A stretch of DNA of 64,000 bases. It comes from Microbispora catharanthi. Lineage in GTDB: Bacteria; Actinomycetota; Actinomycetes; Streptosporangiales; Streptosporangiaceae. The notes beneath the pieces were generated by a model that saw only the letters and a list, made by a program, of their open reading frames with translations, was not told where the DNA came from and searched no databases. The stretch's first letter is position 1. Each line of letters begins with the position of its first letter. A program made the translations under genes and the position numbers. Location of the stretch: contig NZ_VDMA02000028.1 in assembly GCF_006334915.2 (NCBI RefSeq), forward strand, positions 1 through 64,000. Reading direction: 5' to 3'. Of this stretch, positions 51,117 through 59,099 are shown in pieces.

Positions 51117-53006
51117 ATGTTGGACATCAGCCTCGTTCAGCAGGGCGCATGGGACATGCCGCTCGACTCGATGCCGCTCGCCGCGGGGTACCTCAAGGCG
51201 GTGGTCGACGCCGATCCGGATCTGTCGGCGGAGGCGACCGTGCGGATCCGCAACTTCCGGGGCGGCCGGACGCTGACGCAGATGGCCCGCCGGTTGTTCC
51301 TCGACGGGACTCCCGACGTGCTGGCGTTCTCCGTGCTCGGCTGGAACTACCGCAACTTCGGCGCACTGGCCGAGATGTTCAAGCAGCTCAACCCGCACGG
51401 CACCGTGATCTTCGGCGGCAACCACGTCGCATACCAGTCCGAGCGGGTGTTCCGCGAGTTCCCGCACGTCGACGTCGTGGTCAACGGCGAGGGCGAGCAC
51501 ACCTTCCGCGAGCTGGTGGCATACCTGCTCGGCCGCCGCGGCGACCTGGACCCGGTCGGCGTGGCCGGCTGCTCCTTCCGCCGCCCCGACGGCTCGGCGC
51601 ACACCACGCCGGAGCGGGAGCGGATCTCCGACCTGGACACCATTCCCTCGCCTTTCCTCACGGGGGCCATCCCGATGACCGACTCGGCCGGGAACTTCCG
51701 TTATGACGTGGCGTTGATGGAGACCAACCGAGGCTGCCCGTACAAGTGCTCGTTCTGCTACTGGGGCGGCGCGGTCGGGCAGAAGATGCGATCGTTCTCC
51801 GCCGAACGACTGGCCGAGGAGCTCGACGTGTTCGGCTTCCACCAGGCTCCCTCGATCGTGCTGTGCGATTCCAATTTCGGGCTGCTGGAGTCCGACGAGC
51901 AGTTCGTCGAGATGCTGATCAAGACCAGGGAGCGGCACGGCTACCCGCGTGCGCTGGAGACCAGCTGGGCCAAGAACAAGTCGGCCCGGTTCTACAAGAT
52001 CGTCAAGGAGCTGCAGCGACACGGTTTCCAGAGTTCGTTCACGCTGGCCCTGCAGACTCTCTCCGATGAGGCGCTGACCGGCATGCTGCGCAAGAACATG
52101 AAGGTCAACCAGTGGGAGAGCCTGGTCGACTGGCTCAACGAGGAAGGACTGGACTGCTACGCCGAGCTGATCTGGGGCGCTCCGGGCGAGACGCCCACGT
52201 CATTCCTCGCCGGCTACGACAGACTGGCCGCCAAACTGTCGCGCATCGCGGTCTACCCGATGTTGTTGCTGCCCAACACGTCCTACAGCGAGCACAGGGA
52301 AGTGCACGGGTTCGTGACCATCCGCGGTGAGGACGACGACTTCGAGTACGTGCTCGCCAACCGCAGTTTCACTCTCACCGAGAACCTGGAGATGCAGCGG
52401 TTCATCTTCTGGGCCCGGATACTGGGCGAGAACCAGTACCTGCGGCACGTCTGGCAGGCGGCCCGGGAGCTGGCCGGGCTGACGCAGTCGCAGGTGATCA
52501 GCAGCCTCAAGCAGTATTTCGAAGAGTCCGACCACCCCTCGGCGATCGCGTTGCTCAACGCCGTTCCCGTGCTCGCCGAGTCACCGGCGATCGCCGGCGC
52601 CCTGCGTTCCCTGTACGGCCGGCCCGAACTGGAGGCGGTCGTACACCGGTGGTGGCGGGAGGTGATGGTGCCGCGGTTCCCGCCTCGGTGGCGGCGGTTC
52701 GCCGAAGCCCTCTACGAGTACGAGCGCTGGTCCCGCCCGGTGTACGTGGTGCCGGGCGAGGATCCGCCGGCCGGCTGGCGTCTCGCCGGTGACGACGGGT
52801 ACGAGAGCGAGACCGTGTGCCTGCCGTACGACGTGGCGCAGGCCCTCGCGAACTGGGCGGAAACCGTGGCGTCCGGCCCCACGGAGCGGCCGACGGCGTT
52901 CGCGTTCACCGCTCGTCGCGGTTTCCACGACCACCTGGACAACCACGAGACGGCGGCGCACTACATGGCTCAGCCGAGGCGCGTCCCTCAGCCCGCCACG
53001 GTCTGA
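51117..53006 (+). CDS. B12-binding radical SAM enzyme (probable class B methylase or rearrangement enzyme)
   Basis: A protein of 629 residues. The N-terminal about 140 residues form a cobalamin-binding Rossmann domain (TVIFGGNHVAYQSERVFREF; DVVVNGEGEHTF). The radical SAM CX3CX2C cluster is Cys207, Cys211 and Cys214 in NRGCPYKCSFCYWGG. A long helical C-terminal region of about 200 residues follows. Class B enzymes methylate unactivated carbon; related B12 enzymes make ring contractions. In an aromatic polyketide cluster it could C-methylate a sugar or sp3 position. ATG at 51117 follows AGGAAAGG. Downstream is a long hairpin. Confidence 0.85.
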   Translation: MLDISLVQQGAWDMPLDSMPLAAGYLKAVVDADPDLSAEATVRIRNFRGGRTLTQMARRLFLDGTPDVLAFSVLGWNYRNFGALAEMFKQLNPHGTVIFGGNHVAYQSERVFREFPHVDVVVNGEGEHTFRELVAYLLGRRGDLDPVGVAGCSFRRPDGSAHTTPERERISDLDTIPSPFLTGAIPMTDSAGNFRYDVALMETNRGCPYKCSFCYWGGAVGQKMRSFSAERLAEELDVFGFHQAPSIVLCDSNFGLLESDEQFVEMLIKTRERHGYPRALETSWAKNKSARFYKIVKELQRHGFQSSFTLALQTLSDEALTGMLRKNMKVNQWESLVDWLNEEGLDCYAELIWGAPGETPTSFLAGYDRLAAKLSRIAVYPMLLLPNTSYSEHREVHGFVTIRGEDDDFEYVLANRSFTLTENLEMQRFIFWARILGENQYLRHVWQAARELAGLTQSQVISSLKQYFEESDHPSAIALLNAVPVLAESPAIAGALRSLYGRPELEAVVHRWWREVMVPRFPPRWRRFAEALYEYERWSRPVYVVPGEDPPAGWRLAGDDGYESETVCLPYDVAQALANWAETVASGPTERPTAFAFTARRGFHDHLDNHETAAHYMAQPRRVPQPATV

Positions 53007-53009
53007 ACG

Positions 53010-53050
53010 GCGAGACCCGTGGGCGGCCACCGGCGGCCCACGGGTCTCGC
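53010..53050. terminator. Perfect 15-bp hairpin between radical SAM and DUF6365-like gene
   Basis: GCGAGACCCGTGGGC at 53010-53024 pairs with GCCCACGGGTCTCGC at 53036-53050. Convergent genes flank it. Confidence 0.8.
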
Positions 53051-53057
53051 ACTCGGG

Positions 53058-54338
53058 TCAGGCGTTCTTGATGCCGAGCTTGCCGGCCGCGGCCCGGATC
53101 ACCTCGTGAGTGGGCGGCAGGTCGTCGACCAACCGGACGTAACGCGACTGCGCTTCGGCCAGCCGCTCACGGACCGCGGGTTCGTACAGGATGCCCCGCA
53201 TCCCTTCCACCACGGCCCTCTCATCGAACAGCTGCTCGTGGGCCATCGCCGTCAGGTACTCGTTGCCCTGCACCAGCGGCTCGACGAAGTGATACAGCCC
53301 CTTCGGCCAGTGCCGGAACGGGTCGATCGGCACGACCTCGCCCAGCCACGAGCGCACGGTGTCCGACAGACCGCCGAGCTCCTGTTCCATGCCGGCGACG
53401 CTCTGCTCGTCGGTCAACGTGAACCGGTTGGTGAGCAGCATGCCGGGCGTGCCCATCAGCACGGCGCGAGCGAGCGTCACCGCGTTCATGCTCAGCGACA
53501 GCAGCAGGTCCGCGGAGCTGAGCAGCGCGTGATAGCGGTCGGGTGTGGTGGGCGCGAGCACGTGCAGCCGCTCCGCGGGCAGGGTGGTGAAGGGCTCCAG
53601 CATGGGACCGACCACCACGACGTGGGTGCTGTCCGGCAACTGGCGCAGATAGTGGGCGAGCAGCTCGGGCACCCGCTCCCCCAGGCGGACCATCATGTCC
53701 GTGGTCTGCCGGGTGACCTCCTTGGGCTGCTGCCAGCTCGACACCGGAATCAGCACCAACCGGTCGTTCGGCGACAGGCCGAGCTCGGCGAACACCTTCG
53801 CCCGGGTGCGCTCGTCGCGGCCTGGCTCCGGGGCGATGATCCGGTAGGGGTAGCCGCGGCCGGACGGCCCCGGGTCCAGGTGCGCGATCGGAACCGGCCG
53901 GAGGTGCACGTCCATGTCCAGGATGTGCCTGTCGTACTCCCGCCCCCAGCCCCGGCCGCAGAAGTCGTAGGCGAAGACGGTGTTCTCCCATTCCCACATG
54001 TCGATGGGGAGCAACGGAACGCCGTGCTTCTCGATGAACCATGGGTCGTCCACGCCGCTGCGGACCATGTGGCCCCAGAAGTTGGTGTAGTCGGCCAGCA
54101 CTATGGCGTCCGGGCGGACATCCCTGATCACCTCGTCGACGAACCGCTCGACCGGCCGGGCGTCGCCGTCGATGATGTGGAACGGATACCTGCCCGCGCG
54201 AAACAGCGGCTCCACGGCTTTCGTGGTGACGAAGTGGTTCTGGACCCCGCCGTCGGCCAGTTGGTCGGCGAGGGACAGGCCGACGAAGGTCTCGCCGTAC
54301 CCACCCAGCACCGGCAGGCTGAAGTGCAACAGTTTCAT
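53058..54338 (-). CDS. DUF6365-like protein A, candidate GT-B-type glycosyltransferase
   Basis: A protein of 426 residues with two Rossmann-like halves: an N-terminal MKLLHFSLPVLGGYGETFVG and a C-terminal RLHVLAPTTPDRYHALLSSA, then DLLLSLSMNAVTLARAVLMG. The overall rhythm is that of GT-B glycosyltransferases, but the conserved His-Cys-Gly-Gly loop of macrolide/aromatic GTs is not present. It belongs with a DUF6365-type family of unknown function and is paralogous to the 427-residue protein at 55500. ATG 54338 follows AAGGGGAG. It is co-transcribed after the acyltransferase or from its own SARP box. Confidence 0.7.
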   Translation of the reverse strand: MKLLHFSLPVLGGYGETFVGLSLADQLADGGVQNHFVTTKAVEPLFRAGRYPFHIIDGDARPVERFVDEVIRDVRPDAIVLADYTNFWGHMVRSGVDDPWFIEKHGVPLLPIDMWEWENTVFAYDFCGRGWGREYDRHILDMDVHLRPVPIAHLDPGPSGRGYPYRIIAPEPGRDERTRAKVFAELGLSPNDRLVLIPVSSWQQPKEVTRQTTDMMVRLGERVPELLAHYLRQLPDSTHVVVVGPMLEPFTTLPAERLHVLAPTTPDRYHALLSSADLLLSLSMNAVTLARAVLMGTPGMLLTNRFTLTDEQSVAGMEQELGGLSDTVRSWLGEVVPIDPFRHWPKGLYHFVEPLVQGNEYLTAMAHEQLFDERAVVEGMRGILYEPAVRERLAEAQSRYVRLVDDLPPTHEVIRAAAGKLGIKNA

Positions 54339-54353
54339 CCGAACTCCCCTTGG

Positions 54354-54406
54354 TGGACTCTCCGTCGACGATGGCGAGCGCGCCTCGAGACCCGCTCAAG
54401 CCCGGG
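54354..54406. promoter_or_regulatory. SARP-like repeats upstream of DUF6365-like protein A
   Basis: A clear pair, TCGAGACCCGC at 54385 and TCAAGCCCGGG at 54396, and a weaker pair, TGGACTCTCCG at 54354 and TCGACGATGGC at 54365, each with 11-bp phase. They overlap the end of the acyltransferase gene and precede the minus-strand start at 54338. Confidence 0.45.
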
Positions 54407-55373
54407 TGGTCGCCCGGATGCGATGCATGGCCGCCCGCACCACGTCCCGGTCGGCCCGCGGGTCGCCGGCCCGCGCCGGCGACATGGCCACGACCTCGCT
54501 GCCGCCCGGCCGCACCGCGGGGTGACGCCGGGCCAGGCTGGCCAGGCCCTGCCCCGGCCCGGCCTCCACGAGCAGGAAGTCCCCGCTCGCCAGCAGGGCG
54601 TCCAGCGCGGGCCGGAACAACACCGGAGCGACCGGATGACTCGCCCAGAAGGCCGGGGCGGCCACCTGCTCCGCGGTCAGCACCGCGGCGGTGTAGCCGG
54701 AGTAGATGGGGATGCTCGGCGGCCGGGCCGGCACCGCCGCGAAGGCGCGCTCCGCCCCGGCGACCGAGAACGCCAGCAGCGGACTGTGGAACGGGCAGGT
54801 CGCGGGCACGCGGCGGCAGGTGAACGCGTCGTCGCGCAACGCCTCCTCCACCGCGAGCAGGGGCGCCTCGGCGCCCGCGAGCACGGTCTGGCGAGGCGCG
54901 TTGATCGCCCCGACCACCACGTCGGAGCGCAGGAACGGCTCCACCTCCCGCACCGAGGCCGCGACCACCAGCATCCCGCCGGGCACCGCCCCCGACAGGC
55001 TGCGCACCCTCTCACGCAGCAGCCGCACGGCGTCGGCCAGGTCGAAGACACCGCCCAGGACCGCCGCCGCCATCTCGCCGATGCTGTGTCCCAGCAGCGC
55101 CGCGGGGCGCTCCCAGCTCCCCGCCAGCCGGCCGAGGGCGTAGTCGACCGCGAACAGCAACGGCTGGGACCGGGTCATGTGATCGATGGACACCTGAGGA
55201 CGTGCGGCAAGCCAGTCGTCCCGCAACCGCGGGCCCTGGTCTTCGAAGGCCGCGAACACCTCGTCCATCGCCTCGGTGAACACCTCCTCGTGCCCGTACA
55301 GGCCGGCTGCCATCAACGCCTGCTGCGAGCCTTGTCCCGGCAACAGCAGGGCCAGCGGTTTGGGCGCCGTCAT
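54396..55373 (-). CDS. Acyltransferase (FabD/PKS AT family), possibly starter-unit AT
   Basis: A protein of 325 residues. The nucleophile elbow is AALLGHSIGEMAAAVLG, with Ser near 96. The substrate-specificity motif, HAFH in malonyl- and YASH in methylmalonyl-specific ATs, reads CPFH in ATCPFHSPLLAFS. The conserved Gln (PGQGSQ) is at the N-terminus. Discrete ATs in type II clusters load or edit starter units (ZhuC-like). With the acyl-CoA ligase this predicts a non-acetate starter. ATG at 55373 follows GAGGAGG. Divergent from DUF6365-like protein B across a four-unit SARP box. Confidence 0.8.
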   Translation of the reverse strand: MTAPKPLALLLPGQGSQQALMAAGLYGHEEVFTEAMDEVFAAFEDQGPRLRDDWLAARPQVSIDHMTRSQPLLFAVDYALGRLAGSWERPAALLGHSIGEMAAAVLGGVFDLADAVRLLRERVRSLSGAVPGGMLVVAASVREVEPFLRSDVVVGAINAPRQTVLAGAEAPLLAVEEALRDDAFTCRRVPATCPFHSPLLAFSVAGAERAFAAVPARPPSIPIYSGYTAAVLTAEQVAAPAFWASHPVAPVLFRPALDALLASGDFLLVEAGPGQGLASLARRHPAVRPGGSEVVAMSPARAGDPRADRDVVRAAMHRIRATTRA

Positions 55374-55421
55374 CGCGAACCTCCTCAGTGCGTGCCTGAC
55401 CGACTGAGTAAGCACCGATGG

Positions 55422-55465
55422 TCGAGGACGGTTCGAACCCGCCTCGAGCAGGCGTCGGCAGTCTC
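55422..55465. promoter_or_regulatory. Four-unit SARP box between AT and DUF6365-like protein B
   Basis: TCGAGGACGGT, TCGAACCCGCC, TCGAGCAGGCG and TCGGCAGTCTC start at 55422, 55433, 55444 and 55455, exactly 11 bp apart. It is the cleanest array in the window and the type site for the motif. Confidence 0.65.
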
Positions 55466-55499
55466 GGCAGCCGGTAGCAGCGACACGACGGGAGTTCCC

Positions 55500-56783
55500 A
55501 TGAGATTGCTGTACTTCAGCCTCTCCGCGGCCGCGTTCGGCGAGACGTTCATCGGCCTGTCACTGGCCGAACAGCTGCGCCGGGCGGGCATGGACAACCA
55601 TTTCGTGGTGCCGCCGGTCACCGCCCCCGCCGTACGGCACTTCGGCTTCGAGCACACCGTGGTGGACTACGCGACCTGTCCGAAGGGACCTGCCGCCCGG
55701 GCGTTCATCGACGACCTGGTGAAAACCGTGGAACCGGATGCGATCGTGCTGTCGGACTACGGCTCGTACTCCCGCAGCGTGGAGTTCCACCTGCGGCTCG
55801 ACCCGTGGTTCATCGAGGAGTACGGCCTGCCGATCCTGCCGATCGACCTGGGCGAATGGGAGAACACCACCTTCGAGATCGACCTGGTCGGCCGCGATCC
55901 CGTACCGGTCAGCAAGAAGATCCTGGACTGGCCGGCTCACCTGCGCCCCGTCCCGACCGCCCACCTGGACGCGGGAGCGGGCGGCAGCGGCTGTCCCTAC
56001 CGGGTCGTCGCACCGGAGCCACCCGTGACCGACCTGGCCAGGGCGGGAGTGTTCAACGAGTTCGGCCTGCGCCGCGACGACCGGCTGGTGCTGATCCCGG
56101 TCTCGTCGTGGCAGCAGCCCGGCGGCCGGATGTCCGGTGAGATGAGCGCCAGACTGGCCGAGCGCGTCCCCGAATTGCTGGTCCACTATCTCGGCCGGCT
56201 GCCCGCCGCCACCCATTTCCTGGTGATCGGCGAGCCGCCGCCCGCCCTGCTCGGCCTGCCCGCCGAGCGTCTGCACGTCATCCCGCCCTGCTCGATCGAG
56301 CGGTTCACCACGCTGCTCGGCACGTCGGACCTGACCATCGTGTTCAGCCCGACGAGCGCGACCAGTGCCCGGTCGGTCCTGATGAACCGCACCGCGATGG
56401 TCGTGCAGAACCGGTTCCGGGTGCACAACGACGCGGACGTGGCGCTTGTCGACGCCGAGGTGAAGCTGACCGGCACGGTGCGCGACTGGCTGGGCCGAGC
56501 GGCGCCCATCGACCCGTTCCGCCTGTGGCCGAAGGGCGCCTACTTCGTCCAGGAGCCGATGTTCACCGACAACCCGTACATGGACGCGCTGATCACCGCG
56601 GAGATCCTGGACGAGACCGGCACCGTCGCCGCCATGGAAGGGGCGCTGTACGACCCCGAGATCCGCGATCGGCACGCGTCGGCCCGGGCGGACTATCTGC
56701 GGGCGGTGAACGCCCTGCCGGACACCGCGGACGTGGTCCTCGCCGCCGTCCAGCGCGCCACCGCCGCGCTCTCCGGCCATTGA
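55500..56783 (+). CDS. DUF6365-like protein B, candidate GT-B-type glycosyltransferase
   Basis: A protein of 427 residues, paralogous to protein A: MRLLYFSLSAAAFGETFIGL, DLGEWENTTFEIDLVGRDPV and PIDPFRLWPKGAYFVQEPMF match the equivalent segments. The C-terminal half (RLHVIPPCSIERFTTLLGTS; SARSVLMNRTAMVVQNRF) is where a GT-B enzyme would bind the NDP-sugar. Two such proteins fit two glycosylation steps or a heteromeric enzyme. GGGAG precedes ATG 55500. The stop TGA lies at the promoter of the MFS gene. Confidence 0.7.
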   Translation: MRLLYFSLSAAAFGETFIGLSLAEQLRRAGMDNHFVVPPVTAPAVRHFGFEHTVVDYATCPKGPAARAFIDDLVKTVEPDAIVLSDYGSYSRSVEFHLRLDPWFIEEYGLPILPIDLGEWENTTFEIDLVGRDPVPVSKKILDWPAHLRPVPTAHLDAGAGGSGCPYRVVAPEPPVTDLARAGVFNEFGLRRDDRLVLIPVSSWQQPGGRMSGEMSARLAERVPELLVHYLGRLPAATHFLVIGEPPPALLGLPAERLHVIPPCSIERFTTLLGTSDLTIVFSPTSATSARSVLMNRTAMVVQNRFRVHNDADVALVDAEVKLTGTVRDWLGRAAPIDPFRLWPKGAYFVQEPMFTDNPYMDALITAEILDETGTVAAMEGALYDPEIRDRHASARADYLRAVNALPDTADVVLAAVQRATAALSGH

Positions 56784-56809
56784 CGGAGTAAGTGCTCACT
56801 CCGTATCGT
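56780..56809 (+). promoter_or_regulatory. Promoter and TetR operator of the MFS efflux gene
   Basis: TTGACG at 56780-56785 and TATCGT at 56804-56809, 18 bp apart. Palindrome ACGGAGTAAG-TG-CTCACTCCGT at 56783-56804, one mismatch between arms. 17 of the 22 bp equal the palindrome at 33099-33120, with the same position relative to -35 and -10. Confidence 0.75.
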
Positions 56810-56936
56810 GGAATGGCGACGCCGGCCGTGCCACGCACGCGAAGCAGTTCAGGGACGCCACCTCGCAGCCGGGTATCCCGCTCGGCCCGGCAGCGCACGT
56901 CCTCACCGGTCATTCCCGCACAGGAAGGAGCACACT

Positions 56937-58478
56937 GTGGCGGAATTCGGCAACCCCGCCGCCTCTACGGGCAGCGAGCGGCCGACCATACGCGACGTGT
57001 TCGGGCGGATGGACCCGCGGGCCCAGCGGATCGTGCTCATCTGCACGTTCGCCGCCGCGTTCCTGAGCCTGCTCGACGCGACGATCATCGGTACGGCCCT
57101 CCCCAAGATCGTTGAACAGCTCAACGGCGACCAGACGCTCTACACCTGGACCGTAACCGGATATCTGCTGACGTCCACGGTGACCGCGCCGTTGTACGGC
57201 AGATACTCCGACCTTCATGGCCGCCGGCCGGCCCTGCTGATCTCGCTGGGACTCTTCCTCCTCGGATCGGTCCTCTGCGGGCTCGCCCAGTCGCTCCCCT
57301 TCCTGATCGTCTTCCGGACGCTGCAAGGCGTCGGGGCCGGCGGCCTGCTCCCTGTGGCCATGGCGTTCGCCCGTGAGGCGTTCCCGATGGAGGCGATCGG
57401 CAAGCTGCAGTCGGCGATGGGCACGATGATCGCGGTCAGCCTGATGGGCGGGCCGTACGTCGGTGGTCTGCTGACCGACTTCGCCGGCTGGCGCTCGGTG
57501 TTCTTCATCAACCTGCTGCTGGTGCCGCCGATCATCGCGGTCGTCGCGCTGCTGATGCCGCGCTTCCGCGCCGCCGACGTCCCGTCGGGGAAGGCGGACG
57601 TGCGCGGCGCCCTGTTGTTCATGAGCGGCCTGTCGCTGATCCTTTTCGGGTTGACCCAGAAGGGCAGGACGGCCGACGGGCAGGTCATGTACGACTGGCT
57701 CAGCCCGCCGGTGGCCGGGTGCCTGGTGCTCGGTGTGGTGCTGATCGGGGTCTTCGTACTGGTCGAGCGGCGCACGCGGGTTCCCCTCCTGCCGCTTGAG
57801 CTCTTCCACAACCGGACGTTCTCGGCCGTGCTCGGGGCCAGCGGCTTCTTCTCCATGGCGATGTTCCCCGCCGTGCTGTTCATGCCGCTCTACTTCCAGC
57901 AGGTGCGGAACATCTCGGCGACCGTGTCGGCGCTGCTGCTGTTCCCCCTGCTTCTGGGAATGGTGCTGAGCAACCGGTACAGCGTCCCGATGATGTGGCG
58001 TCCCACCTGGGCGAAGCCGGTTCTCATCGCGGCGGCCGCGTTGCTCGGCGTCGGCTCGGCGCTGTCGTTCACGGTCGGCGCGGAAACGCCGCTCGTCCTG
58101 GTCGTGCTCTACCTGACGTTCATCGGGGTGGGCATCGGGCCGTCCATGGCCGGCGTCGGCCTGCTCGCGCAGAACTCGGTGCCGCCGACTGACATCGGCA
58201 CCGCCACCTCCACCCTGATGCTCACCAAGACCGTCGGCCACACGCTCGGCCTGGCGATCGGGCAGACCATGTTCTCGGCACTGCTCCAGTCGACCACGGC
58301 CGGCCCACTGGCCGGGATGAGCGACGCACTCACCATGACCGTGGCCACGGTCGGGTTCGCCGGCGCCGTCCTCGCCGGTCTGTCCGCCCTGTTCATGCGT
58401 CCGGTGACGATTCGCCGTCCCGGCGGTCCTCCCAAGCCGGACCTCGCGTCTCAGCCAGCGGAAGGAACCCAGCAATGA
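56937..58478 (+). CDS. MFS drug exporter, EmrB/QacA family (14 TM)
   Basis: A protein of 513 residues with a 14-helix pattern. The family motif D1 (LLDATIIGTALPKI) and the loop 2-3 motif GRYSDLHGRRPALL are clear. DHA2 exporters remove cationic or aromatic drugs with the proton gradient and give self-resistance in many aromatic polyketide producers. GTG at 56937 follows AGGAAGGAG; a leader of about 120 bases lies downstream of the operator promoter. ATGA coupling to the YceI gene. Confidence 0.85.
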   Translation: MAEFGNPAASTGSERPTIRDVFGRMDPRAQRIVLICTFAAAFLSLLDATIIGTALPKIVEQLNGDQTLYTWTVTGYLLTSTVTAPLYGRYSDLHGRRPALLISLGLFLLGSVLCGLAQSLPFLIVFRTLQGVGAGGLLPVAMAFAREAFPMEAIGKLQSAMGTMIAVSLMGGPYVGGLLTDFAGWRSVFFINLLLVPPIIAVVALLMPRFRAADVPSGKADVRGALLFMSGLSLILFGLTQKGRTADGQVMYDWLSPPVAGCLVLGVVLIGVFVLVERRTRVPLLPLELFHNRTFSAVLGASGFFSMAMFPAVLFMPLYFQQVRNISATVSALLLFPLLLGMVLSNRYSVPMMWRPTWAKPVLIAAAALLGVGSALSFTVGAETPLVLVVLYLTFIGVGIGPSMAGVGLLAQNSVPPTDIGTATSTLMLTKTVGHTLGLAIGQTMFSALLQSTTAGPLAGMSDALTMTVATVGFAGAVLAGLSALFMRPVTIRRPGGPPKPDLASQPAEGTQQ

Positions 58479-59035
58479 CCACCACGGAAACCCTGTCGGC
58501 ACCCGGCCTCACCGCCGGCCTCTGGACGATCGACGTCGCCCACTCGGAGGTGTCGTTCTCGGTGCGGCACATGATGATCGCCACGGTCCGCGGCTCGTTC
58601 GGCGCGGTCAGCGGCACGATCGACGTCGCGCCGGAACTGACGGCCTCGTCGATCGAGGTCGAGGTCGACACCGCGTCGGTCTACACCCGCAACCCCAAGC
58701 GCGACGAGCACATCCGGTCGGCGACCTTCCTCGACGTGGAGAAATACCCGACCGCCACGTTCCGCTCGACGAGGCTGGAACCGGCCGGCCCCTCCACCGC
58801 GGTGCTGACCGGCGAGCTGACCATGCATGGCACGACTCGGGAGGTCCGCTTCGACCTGCGGTTCAACGGGGTCCGGGTGGATCCGTGGGGCAGCACGAAA
58901 GCGGGATTCAGCGCGGAGACGGTCATCGACCGGCACGACTTCGGGATGGTCACCGACATGCCCCTCGACAGCGGCGAGCTGTTCGTCGGACGCGAGGTGA
59001 CCCTGACCATCGAGCTGGAAGCCACGGCACAGTAA
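58475..59035 (+). CDS. YceI-like isoprenoid-binding lipocalin-fold protein
   Basis: A protein of 186 residues: WTIDVAHSEVSFSVRHMMIA, the alternating strands of the YceI beta-barrel, and the DRHDFGM(V) loop near 150. It has no signal peptide here, unlike E. coli YceI, so it is cytoplasmic. YceI proteins bind long hydrophobic molecules. Coupled with the exporter, it may bind the polyketide or a quinone on its way to the transporter; this is inference. Confidence 0.8.
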   Translation: MTTTETLSAPGLTAGLWTIDVAHSEVSFSVRHMMIATVRGSFGAVSGTIDVAPELTASSIEVEVDTASVYTRNPKRDEHIRSATFLDVEKYPTATFRSTRLEPAGPSTAVLTGELTMHGTTREVRFDLRFNGVRVDPWGSTKAGFSAETVIDRHDFGMVTDMPLDSGELFVGREVTLTIELEATAQ

Positions 59036-59049
59036 GAGAGCACAGGTGG

Positions 59050-59085
59050 AACAGGCCCTTGTGGACAACTCCACAAGGGCTTGTT
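59050..59085. terminator. Hairpin with T-run after the YceI gene
   Basis: GCCCTTGTGGA at 59055-59065 pairs with TCCACAAGGGC at 59070-59080, loop CAAC, followed by TTGTTCT. It lies between convergent genes. Confidence 0.75.
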
Positions 59086-59099
59086 CTCGTTACTTCGCG

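Noticed and set aside
56813-57115. ATG five bases after the MFS promoter -10, giving a leader ORF
   Set aside because: Arg/Pro-rich with no ribosome site; probably the start of the untranslated leader, although a short attenuator peptide cannot be excluded.
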